From assembly GCA_963838835.1 (NCBI GenBank), contig CAWITA010000016.1, positions 620,001 to 684,000 on the forward strand: a stretch of DNA of 64,000 nucleotides, given 5' to 3'. How positions within the stretch are numbered: the first letter of the stretch is position 1; every line of letters begins with the position of its first letter. A model generated the notes under the pieces. That model worked only from the letters and a program-made list of their open reading frames with translations, made no database searches and was not told the origin of the DNA. Shown one piece after another: positions 52,733 to 61,451 of this stretch. Made by a program: the position numbers and the translations under genes. This DNA is from Bog-473 sp963838835. Its GTDB lineage: Bacteria > Actinomycetota > Acidimicrobiia > Acidimicrobiales > RAAP-2.

Positions 52733-53908
52733 TCAAATGGCGGCCGGGTTGGTGGGAGTGGCGGCCACGTAGACACCATCGGGCCCGAATCCCAGGCGGA
52801 CGACGGTGGCGGGCCGCGGTGGGCCCCACAGCGGCACCGCCGAGTGGAACGGCGCGTAGAGCATCCAGATGCCCTTGCCGTCGCTGAAGACGGACTCCTC
52901 GCCCGGCCCGGCGCCTTCGCCATTGGAACCCAGTAGCGGGTCGGCGGAGGTGTCGTGGCAAGGCCCGAGCGGCCCGCTGCAGCGGGCGACGCCAATGGCG
53001 TACCCGGGCTGGTTGAACCAGAATCCGGAGTAGAAGAGGTAGTAGACACCGTCGACCTGTACGAGCTGGGGCGCCTCGACGATGTAGCCCTGCCAGGGCT
53101 CGTCGGGGCCGAATATCTGCGTTGGCGGGCCGAGCAGGTGCAGGCCGTCGGAACTCAGCGGCTCGCTGTAGATGCGGGTGTCGGTGGTCTGGGACACGGC
53201 GTTCTCGTCGGACTTCCACAGGATGTACGCCTTCCCGTTGGCGCCGACGAAGGTCCGCGGATCGATGGAGCCGCCGAGCGACGTCTGACAGATGAAGGGC
53301 GCGGGTTGTGCGACGTAGGGACCGGTGATCCTCGTGCCGATCGCGTCGCCGATGCACATCGTGGGCGGTGAGGAGGCCCGCAGGAGCGTGGTGAAGTAGA
53401 GCACGTCGTGGTCGCCGAAGCGCCGGACGTCAGGTGCCCAGGCCCAACCCGGCTCGGCCCAGGCCGGCAAGTCAGGCAGCGCATCGGTGACCGGCCCCCA
53501 TTTCCCAGGAACGGTGGCCGACCGCACCGGGATGTTGGCATCCGGCCCAGCACTCGAGGTGAAGAGGTCGTAGTGCCCATTCTCGACCACCATGAAGGGA
53601 TCGGTCTCGTCGGGACCCATGCTGATCCACGTCCCGGGCATGGCTGGGTCCGGAGTGGGAGGTAGCTGGTCGTCCGGGGGCGTGGCCGTCGATGTCGTCG
53701 TCGCCGTCGTTGTTGCAGTGGTCGTCGTCGTTGCCGTGGTCGTCGCCGTCGGGGTAGTACTCGCCGTCGCGTCTGCGACACAGACCAGCGCGCCCGCTCC
53801 GGTCGAGAGCAGGACGACAAACGTGGCGGACAGGGTGGCGCTGAGACCGCCAAACCGAGGCCGCCAGGGCGCCCGGCGTGCTCGGCCTGCGCCGTCGGAG
53901 CTCCCCAT
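52733..53908 (-). CDS. Exported GH43-like five-bladed beta-propeller protein
   Basis: 391 residues, intact. A signal or anchor helix (about 20-45) precedes a Thr-rich linker of about 30 residues. The catalytic-type propeller follows with 'ETDPFMVVENGHYDLFTSSA' (general-base Asp region), 'SIDPRTFVGANGKAYILWKS' (pKa-modulating Asp region), 'IVEAPQLVQVDGVYYLFYSG' (general-acid Glu) and 'ESVFSDGKGIWMLYAPFHS'. The residues fit glycoside hydrolase family 43, so arabinan, xylan or a related surface glycan is a likely substrate. It is 39 bp downstream of the dimethylformamidase-like gene. Confidence 0.83.
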   Translation of the reverse strand: MGSSDGAGRARRAPWRPRFGGLSATLSATFVVLLSTGAGALVCVADATASTTPTATTTATTTTTATTTATTTSTATPPDDQLPPTPDPAMPGTWISMGPDETDPFMVVENGHYDLFTSSAGPDANIPVRSATVPGKWGPVTDALPDLPAWAEPGWAWAPDVRRFGDHDVLYFTTLLRASSPPTMCIGDAIGTRITGPYVAQPAPFICQTSLGGSIDPRTFVGANGKAYILWKSDENAVSQTTDTRIYSEPLSSDGLHLLGPPTQIFGPDEPWQGYIVEAPQLVQVDGVYYLFYSGFWFNQPGYAIGVARCSGPLGPCHDTSADPLLGSNGEGAGPGEESVFSDGKGIWMLYAPFHSAVPLWGPPRPATVVRLGFGPDGVYVAATPTNPAAI

Positions 53909-53947
53909 GTCAGGGTGCGGACGCCGCGGGTGGGCAAGATGCGCCCG

Positions 53948-55660
53948 TCATGCCGCGGCGGTGCCCGCGGCGGTGCCCTTGGTGGCGGCCGCGCCCGTGT
54001 AGATCTCGGACCAATTGCCGCCCGAGGCGCCGTAGGAGCTGGCTGGTCCCAGCCCGAACCGGCCGTAGAGGTTCTCCATGGCTCGGCGGATCACGTCCGT
54101 GACACCGGGGAAGGGACCCGGGATGACGAGCGACGGGATGTCCCCCGTGGTGGAGAGGAGCGAGACGAAGCTCGCTGAGCCGCTGGCCAGCACGCCGCCG
54201 CCGTTCCCCGGGGCGGTGTAGTAGGTGACGTCGGACCAGTTGGACTGCCCGGGAACGGGCGAGTGCGCCAGCACGTCCACGTTCCGCGGTCCGGGAAGGG
54301 ACGGCACGTAGCGGTCGTACTCCCCGAGGATCACATTGGGGAAGGCATACCCGTCGCTCAGGTTGCAGCCGTCGAACAACCACGACGAGCTGTCGGTGAC
54401 CACCAGGTCGGCCTTCGCCCCCACCGACTGGTACATGGAGCCGATCAGGTTCGACTCGGGGTCGTTCAGCGGAGCCTGGTCCCAGTTGACCGTGGTGAGC
54501 GAGGGCTGCTCCTGGGCCAGAGGGTCCTCGGTGGCGTCCTTGTAGCAGACTTCGAGCCGGCTGGGCCCGACCGACGACGGTTCCATCCGGATCTGGCGGT
54601 AGCAGGCGTTGGCACCGAGGAAAGCCAGGTTGACGCCGTTGGCGTTCGCGAACGCTGCGGCCTCGCGCATGGGCAGGGACCAATACTCGTCGTGACCCAG
54701 GCTGAAGAGGCAGCGGTGGTTGGTGAGGAGCTCCGGTCGGACGTGCAGGTCGACGTCGGTCCAATAGGTGAGGTCGAGCCCGAGGCTCTCGAGGTGCATC
54801 AGCAAGGGCAGCTCGTTGCCCACGAAATCCGCCGCGCCCGACGCCCAGGTCTGGGGATAGGGACGGTCAAAGGACACGATCCTCGCCCGACTGGCGAAGT
54901 CCGAGCCCCCCGATGCAGTCCTGCCGTAGTACAGGCTGTACTCACCCCAGAGGTTGTAGGCCTGCCAGGTCGTCACGCTGTTTTGGAGCACGTAGGACGC
55001 CAGGGAGGCGTCGTCGCGGACGGTGAGTGGGACGAACTGCTCCTCGCCGCCGTCGCCGACAAGCTTCAACAGGTAGCAGCCGGGTAGCCAGTCCGTCGTG
55101 ATGTTGAGGCTCAAGGTGGGCGACCACGGGCACGAGACCGTGCCCACGCCGGGCGTGACGACCGGGGCGGGCTGTGCTTGCGCCGCCACGAAGTCGGTCT
55201 GGACGACGAGGCGGCCACCGAGACCCTGGTAGTAGCCCATGCGGTACGCCTGCACCTGGACGGCGCGGGCCGTCGTGTTGACAAAGAGAGCGACGTCGTC
55301 GCCCGGTACCGCGCTCACCTGACTGGCAAAGCCTTCGAGCGCGTGCTCAGGCTGGACGTGGTTGCAGATCCAGTTCAAGGTGCCCGGCTTGGCGTTCTCG
55401 GTGATCAGCCAGGGAGCGGTCGGGACGATCACGCCGCTGGGGAGCTCGGTGTCGACGACGGCCGGGAGTTCCGCGGCAGCATGACGGCGGGGCCGGGCCG
55501 GGAAGCGCTCCTTCGGGTGTGGGGAGCTCAAGCGAGTGCCGGCGGTGGCCAAACCGGCGACACCGAGCGCGGAGAACTGCAGGAACTGCCGGCGGTCAAT
55601 GGGCCGGCGTTCGGGAGGAGGCGCAGGATCGGAGCCGCCGTCCGGAGGGAGGGGCTGCAC
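53948..55660 (-). CDS. TAT-exported N,N-dimethylformamidase beta-subunit-like protein
   Basis: 570 residues from GTG 55660; an ATG at 55714 is possible. The twin-arginine signal is 'DRRQFLQFSALGVAGLATAG'. The body matches the large-subunit-like domain of N,N-dimethylformamidase: 'QAYRMGYYQGLGGRLVVQTD', 'VLQNSVTTWQAYNLWGEYSL', 'FSLGHDEYWSLPMREAAAFA' and 'NLAFLGANACYRQIRMEPSS'. Many exported relatives are not amidases, so activity is unproven. It heads an operon with the GH43 and DUF3048 genes, suggesting a cell-surface polymer task. Confidence 0.82.
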   Translation of the reverse strand: MQPLPPDGGSDPAPPPERRPIDRRQFLQFSALGVAGLATAGTRLSSPHPKERFPARPRRHAAAELPAVVDTELPSGVIVPTAPWLITENAKPGTLNWICNHVQPEHALEGFASQVSAVPGDDVALFVNTTARAVQVQAYRMGYYQGLGGRLVVQTDFVAAQAQPAPVVTPGVGTVSCPWSPTLSLNITTDWLPGCYLLKLVGDGGEEQFVPLTVRDDASLASYVLQNSVTTWQAYNLWGEYSLYYGRTASGGSDFASRARIVSFDRPYPQTWASGAADFVGNELPLLMHLESLGLDLTYWTDVDLHVRPELLTNHRCLFSLGHDEYWSLPMREAAAFANANGVNLAFLGANACYRQIRMEPSSVGPSRLEVCYKDATEDPLAQEQPSLTTVNWDQAPLNDPESNLIGSMYQSVGAKADLVVTDSSSWLFDGCNLSDGYAFPNVILGEYDRYVPSLPGPRNVDVLAHSPVPGQSNWSDVTYYTAPGNGGGVLASGSASFVSLLSTTGDIPSLVIPGPFPGVTDVIRRAMENLYGRFGLGPASSYGASGGNWSEIYTGAAATKGTAAGTAAA

Positions 55661-55743
55661 GCCACGAGTGTAGCCAACAGCCCCCGATTGCGCTCCAGGC
55701 GGCCGGTTCGCGGGCATACGGCGGAGGCACCTAGCATTCCTGC

Positions 55744-56406
55744 GTGAGCTTGGCCCGCTCCCTCCCCGCACCGCTGCGCCGCGTCCTGTCCAAGCTGGTG
55801 CACGCGACGTGGGAGAGCGCGGCGGAACTCGGGGCGATCGGGCCGGGCGACGACCGGGGACGGCGCTTCGGGCGCATGGGCCAGGGAACCTGCCTGCTGT
55901 TCCCGCAGGGAGCGCTCTACAACGAGCACCTGATCCACGTCGGTGCGGAGACCATCGTCGGGCCGGGCGTTTCCATCTCGGCGGGGATGGCGCCGGGCCA
56001 GCGGATGCCGACCGATCCGGTGGTCGCCATCGGCAGCCGCTGCCTCATCGGCCGGGGATCGCACATCGTGGGCCACTGGGAGATCGTCATCGGTGACGAC
56101 ATCCAGACCGGTCCCTACGTCTACATCACCGACCAGAACCACACCTACGAGGACCCGCTCGTCCCGATCGGACGTCAGTGGCCCACCGAGGCGCCCGTCC
56201 GAATCGGCTCGGGCAGCTGGCTGGGTGCGAATGCCGTGATCCTGCCCGGCGCGCAGATCGGCGAGCACGTCGTCGTGGCGGCAGGTGCCGTGGTGCGAGG
56301 CGAGGTCCCAGACCGCTGCGTCGTCGCCGGCGTCCCGGCGCGCATCGTGAAGCGTTGGGTCGAAGGCGCCGGCTGGGTGACCGAGAAGGACGTGACGCCG
56401 GCGTGA
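55744..56406 (+). CDS. Hexapeptide-repeat (LbH) acyltransferase
   Basis: 220 residues from GTG 55744. The left-handed beta-helix hexapeptide pattern runs from about 65 to 200: 'VGAETIVGPGVSISAGMAPG', 'IGSRCLIGRGSHIVGHWEIV', 'IGDDIQTGPYVYITDQNHTY' (active-site His region) and 'GSWLGANAVILPGAQIGEHV'. This is the xenobiotic/maltose O-acetyltransferase class using acetyl-CoA. Its stop overlaps the serB start (GTGA). Divergent from the TAT-exported operon. Confidence 0.87.
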   Translation: MSLARSLPAPLRRVLSKLVHATWESAAELGAIGPGDDRGRRFGRMGQGTCLLFPQGALYNEHLIHVGAETIVGPGVSISAGMAPGQRMPTDPVVAIGSRCLIGRGSHIVGHWEIVIGDDIQTGPYVYITDQNHTYEDPLVPIGRQWPTEAPVRIGSGSWLGANAVILPGAQIGEHVVVAAGAVVRGEVPDRCVVAGVPARIVKRWVEGAGWVTEKDVTPA

Positions 56407-57634
56407 TCGCGGACGAGGACCCACCGTCGCCGTTCCTGGTGACGGTGAGTGGCCAGGACGGCCCCGGCATCGCGACGCGTTTGTTCGGGGCGCTGGCCGA
56501 GCGGGGCATCGAGGTGAACGACGTGGAGCAGGTCAGGGTGCACGGCCGGCTGCTGCTCTGTGTGGAGGTTGACCTGGCGCCGAGGCAGGTGGAGCCCTGC
56601 CCGCGCCGCGTTGGCCCGGCGCCTGGGAGACGCCGGCGTGGAGGTGACCTTCGAGCCCTTGCTCGAGGCGGAGGTGGTTCGGACCCCGACGCAGACACAG
56701 GTCTGCGATCGCCATCTGGTGACCCTGCTGGCGCCGCAGATCGACGCGGCCACGCTCGAGGGCGTGACGTGCGCCATCGCCGGTTGCGGCGGCAACATCG
56801 AGCGGATCGTCCGTCTCTCGTCGTACCCCGTGCACTCCTACGAACTGTGGGTGGCTGGCGCCGATCTCGGTGCCCTGCGGCGCGCCCTGGCGGCCGAGGC
56901 GGCCTACCGCAGGGTCGACGTGGCGGTCCAGGTCGCCGGATTGCACCGACGCGCCAAGCACCTGATCGTCATGGATGCGGACTCCACCTTGCTGCAGGGC
57001 GAGGTGATCGACCTGCTGGCCGAACGCTGCGGGTCGCGGCGCAGAGGTGGCGGCCGTCACCGAGGCGGCGATGGCGGGCGAGCTCGATTTCGCCGAAGCG
57101 TTGCGCGGTCGGGTCCGGCTCCTGGCCGGTCTGACGGACGCGGACCTCGTGGCGGTGCGCGAGAGCATCCCCCTGGCAGCGGGCGCCCGCACGCTGGTGC
57201 GCACGCTCAAGCGGCTCGGATACGAGATCGCCGTCGTGAGCGGCGGATTCACCCAGGTGATCGAGCCGCTGGTGCAGGACTTGGGTATCGACCATCTGGC
57301 GGCCAATGCGCTCGTACTCGACGGAGGGGTGCTGACGGGCGAGCTCTCGGGCGAGCTGGTCGACCGGGCCGGCAAGGCGGCCGCGCTGACCCGCTTCGCC
57401 GCCGCGGCGGGCGTCCCGCTCGCCCGCACCGTCGCGGTGGGCGACGGGGCCAACGACATCGACATGCTGGCCGCCGCCGGGCTCGGGATCGCGTTCAACG
57501 CGAGGGACGTCGTGCGCCGGGCGGCCGACACGGCACTCAGCGTGCCCTACCTCGACGCCATCCTCTTCCTCCTCGGCATCTCGCGGGCCGAAGTGGAGCT
57601 GGCCGATCGGCTGGAGCAGGAGGTGGCGACGTGA
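56403..57634 (+). CDS. serB: Phosphoserine phosphatase with N-terminal ACT domain; frameshifted
   Basis: GTG 56403. The ACT domain starts 'PFLVTVSGQDGPGIATRLFG' and a second ACT-like region follows ('CAIAGCGGNIERIVRLSSYP'). The HAD phosphatase has 'LIVMDADSTLLQGEVIDLLA' (DxDST nucleophile), 'YEIAVVSGGFTQVIEPLVQD' and 'TVAVGDGANDIDMLAAAGLG'. Indels near 56585-56610 and 57033 break the frame (total 3n+2). It catalyses the last step of serine synthesis. Stop overlaps the hemolysin III-like gene (GTGA). Confidence 0.87.
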
Positions 57635-58318
57635 CGACCGTCGCGCAAGGCGAACAGGGGAGGTTGGCCGACAATCGGGGCGGCGGGCGCCCGTTGCTGC
57701 GGGGCTGGCTGCACGTCGTTGCCTTCTGCGGCTGGCTGGTGGGGGGACCGTTCCTCATCGCCGCCGGACCCGATGCCGGGGCCAAGGCGGTGCTCGCCGT
57801 CTACGTGGCGGGCATGCTCGCGATGTTCGGTACCAGCGCGGCGTTCCATCGGCTGCGTTGGTCGGCGACGGCGTGGCGGCGGATGCGACGCGCCGACCAC
57901 AGCGCGATCTTTCTTCGGGATCGCGGGGACGTCCACGGCAGTGGCCGGGCTGGCTCTCACGGGCTGGGCCCAGGTACTGGTGCTCGCGCTGGTGTGGGCC
58001 GGAGCCGTTGCGGGCATCGCGCTGCGGCAGGTATGGCTCGATGCGCCACAGTGGGTGGTTGCCGTTCCCTACGTCGTGGTGGGTTGGTGCCCAGTCGTGG
58101 TGGCGCCCCAGCTGGTGCGCAGCCTGGGGTGGTCCGGCCTCCTGTTGATGCTCGCGGCGGGGCTGGCCTACACGGCGGGGGCGCTCGTCTACGCGCGCAA
58201 GCGGCCCGATCCCTGGCCGCGGGTCCTCGGCTTCCATGAGGTGTTCCACCTGTGCACGCTGATCGGCGCGGCGCTCTTCGCCTACGTGATCGCGTTCATC
58301 GCCCTGCCGCGGTATTGA
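57631..58318 (+). CDS. Hemolysin III / YqfA-like membrane protein; one frameshift
   Basis: GTG 57631. Seven hydrophobic segments of the PAQR/HlyIII family are present, starting 'RGWLHVVAFCGWLVGGPFLI' and continuing 'GTSAAFHRLRW' and 'RRADHSAIF'. After an extra T near 57916 the frame goes on with 'FGIAGTSTAVAGLALTGWAQ', and it ends 'VLGFHEVFHLCTLIGAALFA'. The conserved histidines H (AFHR), D/H (ADHS) and HEVFH form the family's metal-site pattern. Total 3n+1 fits one insertion. The biochemical role is unknown. Confidence 0.85.
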
Positions 58319-58359
58319 CGGCCTCGGGGACCTCCGCCCATCATCCGCTCGGCCGCTTC

Positions 58360-59595
58360 TCAGGGGATGCCGAGCCCCAGCATCTCGATGGCGTTGCCCC
58401 GCATGATCCGGTACACGTCGTCGTCGGAGAGGCCCTGCACCATCCGCTCCGCCACCGCCCGGGTGTCGGGCCAGGTCGAGTCGGTGTGGGGATAGTCGGT
58501 CTCAAAGGTGATGCGGTCGGACCCGATGACGCCCAGCGAATCAAGCCCGTGCCGGTCTCGGAAGAAGCAGCCGTAGACCTGGCGGTGGAAGTAGGTCGAA
58601 GGCGGTTCGGGGACGATGTCCTTCACCCCACCCCAGGCCCGGTGCTCGCGCCAGACGTCGTCGGCCCGCTCGAGGATGTAGGGCAGCCACCCGATCTGCC
58701 CCTCCGAGTACGCGAGCACGAGGCGCGGGAAGCGGACGAGCACGCCGGAAAAGAGGAAGTCGGTCAGCGAGGCCATCGCATTGCCGAAGCTGAGCGTGGC
58801 CGCCACCGCCACGGGTGCGTCGGCGGACGTGGCCGGCATCTTTGACGACGACCCGATGTGCATGCACACGACCGTCTGCGTCTCCTGGCAGGCGGCGAAG
58901 AGCGGGTCCCAGTACCCGCCGTGGATGCTGGGCAGACCGAGATGGGGCGGGATCTCGCTGAAGCACACCGCTCGCACACCCCGTGCGGCATTGCGTCGCA
59001 CCTCGGCCGCCGCCTTCTCCGCGTCCCACAGCGGGATCAGGCACAGCGGGAGCAACCGGCCGCCGCGTTCGCCGCACCATTCCTCGACCATGAAGTCGTT
59101 GTAGGCCACGACGCACGCCTCGGCCAGCTCCTTGTCCTTCGCCTCCAGGAAGGTCTGACCGCAAAAGCGCGGAAAGGTCGGGAAGCACAAAGACGCCTCG
59201 ACCCAGTTCGACTCGTTATCGGCGATGCGGGCAGTCGGCTCGTAACAGCCGGGGCGCATCTCGTCGTAGGTGATGGGCGACATGGTCATGTCGTCGCGCT
59301 CGAAACCCACGGCGGCCACGTGCCGCTTGTTGACATAGACGAGATCCTCGTAGACCCAGCAGTCGGCCTGGGGTCCGTCGGGATCGAAGGTCTGGCGGTA
59401 GGAGCCGCCCCCGATGTGCTCCATCTCTCCGATGCCGCGGCGCTCGGTCTTGGGGCCGCGGTCCTTGAAACGGGCCGGCAGCCAGGTGTCCCACAGGTGG
59501 GAGGGCTCCACCAGGTGGTCGTCCACGCTGATGATTCTCGGGAGGGGCGTCGTGCTCCCGAGCCGGGGTGCGGAGTCATCGAAAAGGTCGGTCAT
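58360..59595 (-). CDS. Amidohydrolase (metal-dependent hydrolase, ACMSD-like)
   Basis: 411 residues, intact. The beginning 'PRIISVDDHLVEPSHLWDTW' supplies the D-x-H metal pair; 'TQTVVCMHIGSSS' gives a later His ligand; 'FETDYPHTDSTWPDTRAV' carries the terminal catalytic Asp and His. This is the amidohydrolase-2 branch that includes ACMSD-type decarboxylases. Substrate unknown. Its ATG overlaps the stop of the LLM oxidoreductase gene (59592-59595), so they are translated together with the enoyl-CoA hydratase-like gene. Confidence 0.9.
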   Translation of the reverse strand: MTDLFDDSAPRLGSTTPLPRIISVDDHLVEPSHLWDTWLPARFKDRGPKTERRGIGEMEHIGGGSYRQTFDPDGPQADCWVYEDLVYVNKRHVAAVGFERDDMTMSPITYDEMRPGCYEPTARIADNESNWVEASLCFPTFPRFCGQTFLEAKDKELAEACVVAYNDFMVEEWCGERGGRLLPLCLIPLWDAEKAAAEVRRNAARGVRAVCFSEIPPHLGLPSIHGGYWDPLFAACQETQTVVCMHIGSSSKMPATSADAPVAVAATLSFGNAMASLTDFLFSGVLVRFPRLVLAYSEGQIGWLPYILERADDVWREHRAWGGVKDIVPEPPSTYFHRQVYGCFFRDRHGLDSLGVIGSDRITFETDYPHTDSTWPDTRAVAERMVQGLSDDDVYRIMRGNAIEMLGLGIP

Positions 59596-60452
59596 GACGG
59601 TCCCAGTGTGGCAGCGAACGGGACGAGGGCCGTCAGCGACTCCAGCTCGTCCCGCACCGACGCGGTGTCGCCGGCTCGAACACGCAGCACGACCTCGGTG
59701 ATCCCCAGGCGGGCGAAGTGCTCGAGCTTGCCTTTCCCGGCGATGGTGCCGAACGGCACGACCTCGAGTTCGGCCGGGTCTCGGCCCGCTTCCTCAGCCA
59801 GCGCGTGCAGCCGCGGTATGGCCTCAGTCAGGCCGCTGCCGCCGATGGGGATCCAGCCGTCGGCGCTTCCCGCGACGGCCGAGAACACCGTATCGGTGGC
59901 ACCACCGCCGATCAGCGTGCGCACCCGCGGCTGTTGCCGGGGCTTGGGCCAGGACCATGTCGAGTCGAAATCGACGAATTCGCCGTGGTATTCGGCCTCG
60001 TCGGTCGACCAGATGGCCTCCATGGCTGCGAGGTGCTCGCGCACGATCTCGTGGCGACGGGCGAAGTCGACACCATGGTCCTCCGCCTCGGCGCGGTTCC
60101 ACCCGAAGCCGACGCCCAGGGTGAAGCGCCCGCCGGAGAGGTGATCGAGCGTGGCCACCTGCTTGGCCAACACGATCGGATCGTGCTGCGCCGCGAGCAG
60201 GATGCCGGTCCCGAGACCAAGGCACGTCGTGACGGCTGAAGCGGTGGACAACGCGACGAGGGGGTCGAGGCAGCGCTTGTAGTCGTCACGGCGTACGCCT
60301 TCGACCAGCGCCGGCGGGGTGTCCTCCCGCAGGGGAAGGTGGGTGTGTTCAGGGAGCCAGAGCGAATCGAAGCCGAGCTCTTCCGTCGTGGTGGCGAGCG
60401 CGGCGGGCGTCACGTCGAGATCGGTGAGCGCTGCGGTGATGCCAAGTCGCAC
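59592..60452 (-). CDS. F420-dependent LLM-class oxidoreductase
   Basis: 286 residues from GTG 60452. It is a luciferase-like TIM barrel with 'LGFDSLWLPEHTHLPLREDT', 'VALSTASAVTTCLGLGTGIL', 'VLAKQVATLDHLSGGRFTLG' and 'VGFGWNRAEAEDHGVDFARR', the typical coenzyme F420 (rather than FMN) subfamily pattern. These enzymes reduce or oxidise small organic substrates and are abundant in Acidimicrobiia and mycobacteria. It follows the enoyl-CoA hydratase gene by 2 bp and overlaps the amidohydrolase gene, forming a small catabolic operon. Confidence 0.92.
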   Translation of the reverse strand: MRLGITAALTDLDVTPAALATTTEELGFDSLWLPEHTHLPLREDTPPALVEGVRRDDYKRCLDPLVALSTASAVTTCLGLGTGILLAAQHDPIVLAKQVATLDHLSGGRFTLGVGFGWNRAEAEDHGVDFARRHEIVREHLAAMEAIWSTDEAEYHGEFVDFDSTWSWPKPRQQPRVRTLIGGGATDTVFSAVAGSADGWIPIGGSGLTEAIPRLHALAEEAGRDPAELEVVPFGTIAGKGKLEHFARLGITEVVLRVRAGDTASVRDELESLTALVPFAATLGPS

Positions 60453-60454
60453 GG

Positions 60455-61226
60455 TCAGGACGCAGGGGGGGTTTTGGCGGCGAAGTCGGCCAGGGCGCCC
60501 CCGCTCACCGCGGCGCCGAGCAGCGAGGCGAAGGCCGCTTGTTCACGCCGATTCGCCTCGAAGATGGCGTCGCGCCGTCCAGCCCGCAGCAAGGCGATGG
60601 TGGCGCGGGTGGCACGACGCGGATGCGCGGCGACGCGCGCGGCGAGGGACACCGTCTTATCGAGGGTGGTGCCCGGCTCACAGACCCCCAGCGCGAGGCC
60701 GAGCCCGACCAGTTCGTCGGGCGTGACCCAGTCCGAGGTCAACAGCACCCGTGCCGCCTGTTGCCAGCCCATCGCGGCCGGGAAGAGGACGCTGCTCGCC
60801 GCCTCGGGCGGAACGCCGAGCTCGGCGAAGGGCACGCGCAGGCGTGCTCCGGCGTCGACAAGGACCAGGTCACAGTGGGCCAGCAGGGTGAAGCCCAACC
60901 CGACGGCCACGCCGTTCACCGCGGCCAAGAGGGGAACGGGGAGGTCGACGACGCAGTCGAGGAGGCCCATGAAGCCCTGTCCGGCCCCTTCGACGGCCGA
61001 ACCGGTGGCGATGGCGGCCATCTCGGCCAGGTCCTGGCCCGAGGTGAAGGCGCTGCCACGACCGGTCAGTACGACGGCACCGACCGTCTCGTCGGCGGCG
61101 GCGGCGCGGTAAGGCCTCGGTGACCTCGAGGTACATGGCAGTGTCGAAGGCATTGCGTACGTCAGGCCGGTTGAAGGCGATCACCCGGACGCCAGGCGCC
61201 GCGTCCTCCTTCTCGACCTTGCTCAC
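60455..61226 (-). CDS. Enoyl-CoA hydratase/isomerase family protein; one frameshift
   Basis: GTG 61226 starts 'MSKVEKEDAAPGVRVIAFNR', then 'PDVRNAFDTAMYLEVTEAL'. Near 61112 one extra base moves the frame, and the crotonase core follows: 'VVLTGRGSAFTSGQDLAEMA', 'VNGVAVGLGFTLLAHCDLVL', 'PFAELGVPPEAASSVLFPAA'. The oxyanion-hole Gly region and the ADLV/AHCDL loop are present; Glu of the catalytic pair appears as E in 'VPPEAASS'. Total 772 nt is 3n+1. Likely acts on an acyl-CoA within the operon with the LLM and amidohydrolase genes. Confidence 0.88.
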
Positions 61227-61451
61227 GGATGCTCGACCTGTTGCCCGCCGCTGTCCGCCGTACCGGACGGGCGGGCGAGGTCCCCTGGCGCGCTCATGCA
61301 GGCTCCTTTCGCCGGCGCGACCCTACCGAGCCCTGTCCTCGGGGGCCGGATTGGACTTCGTCCGCTTCAGTCGTTGCTGGCGGGACGGTCGGCGTGGTGG
61401 CCGGGGGAGTCCCCGAATGGTGAACGATCGCGTCAGGGGGGTCGTGTCACT

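Noticed and set aside
58858..60144. A plus-strand frame opposite the amidohydrolase and LLM genes
   Set aside because: Both minus-strand genes have complete motifs; the plus-strand frame has none.
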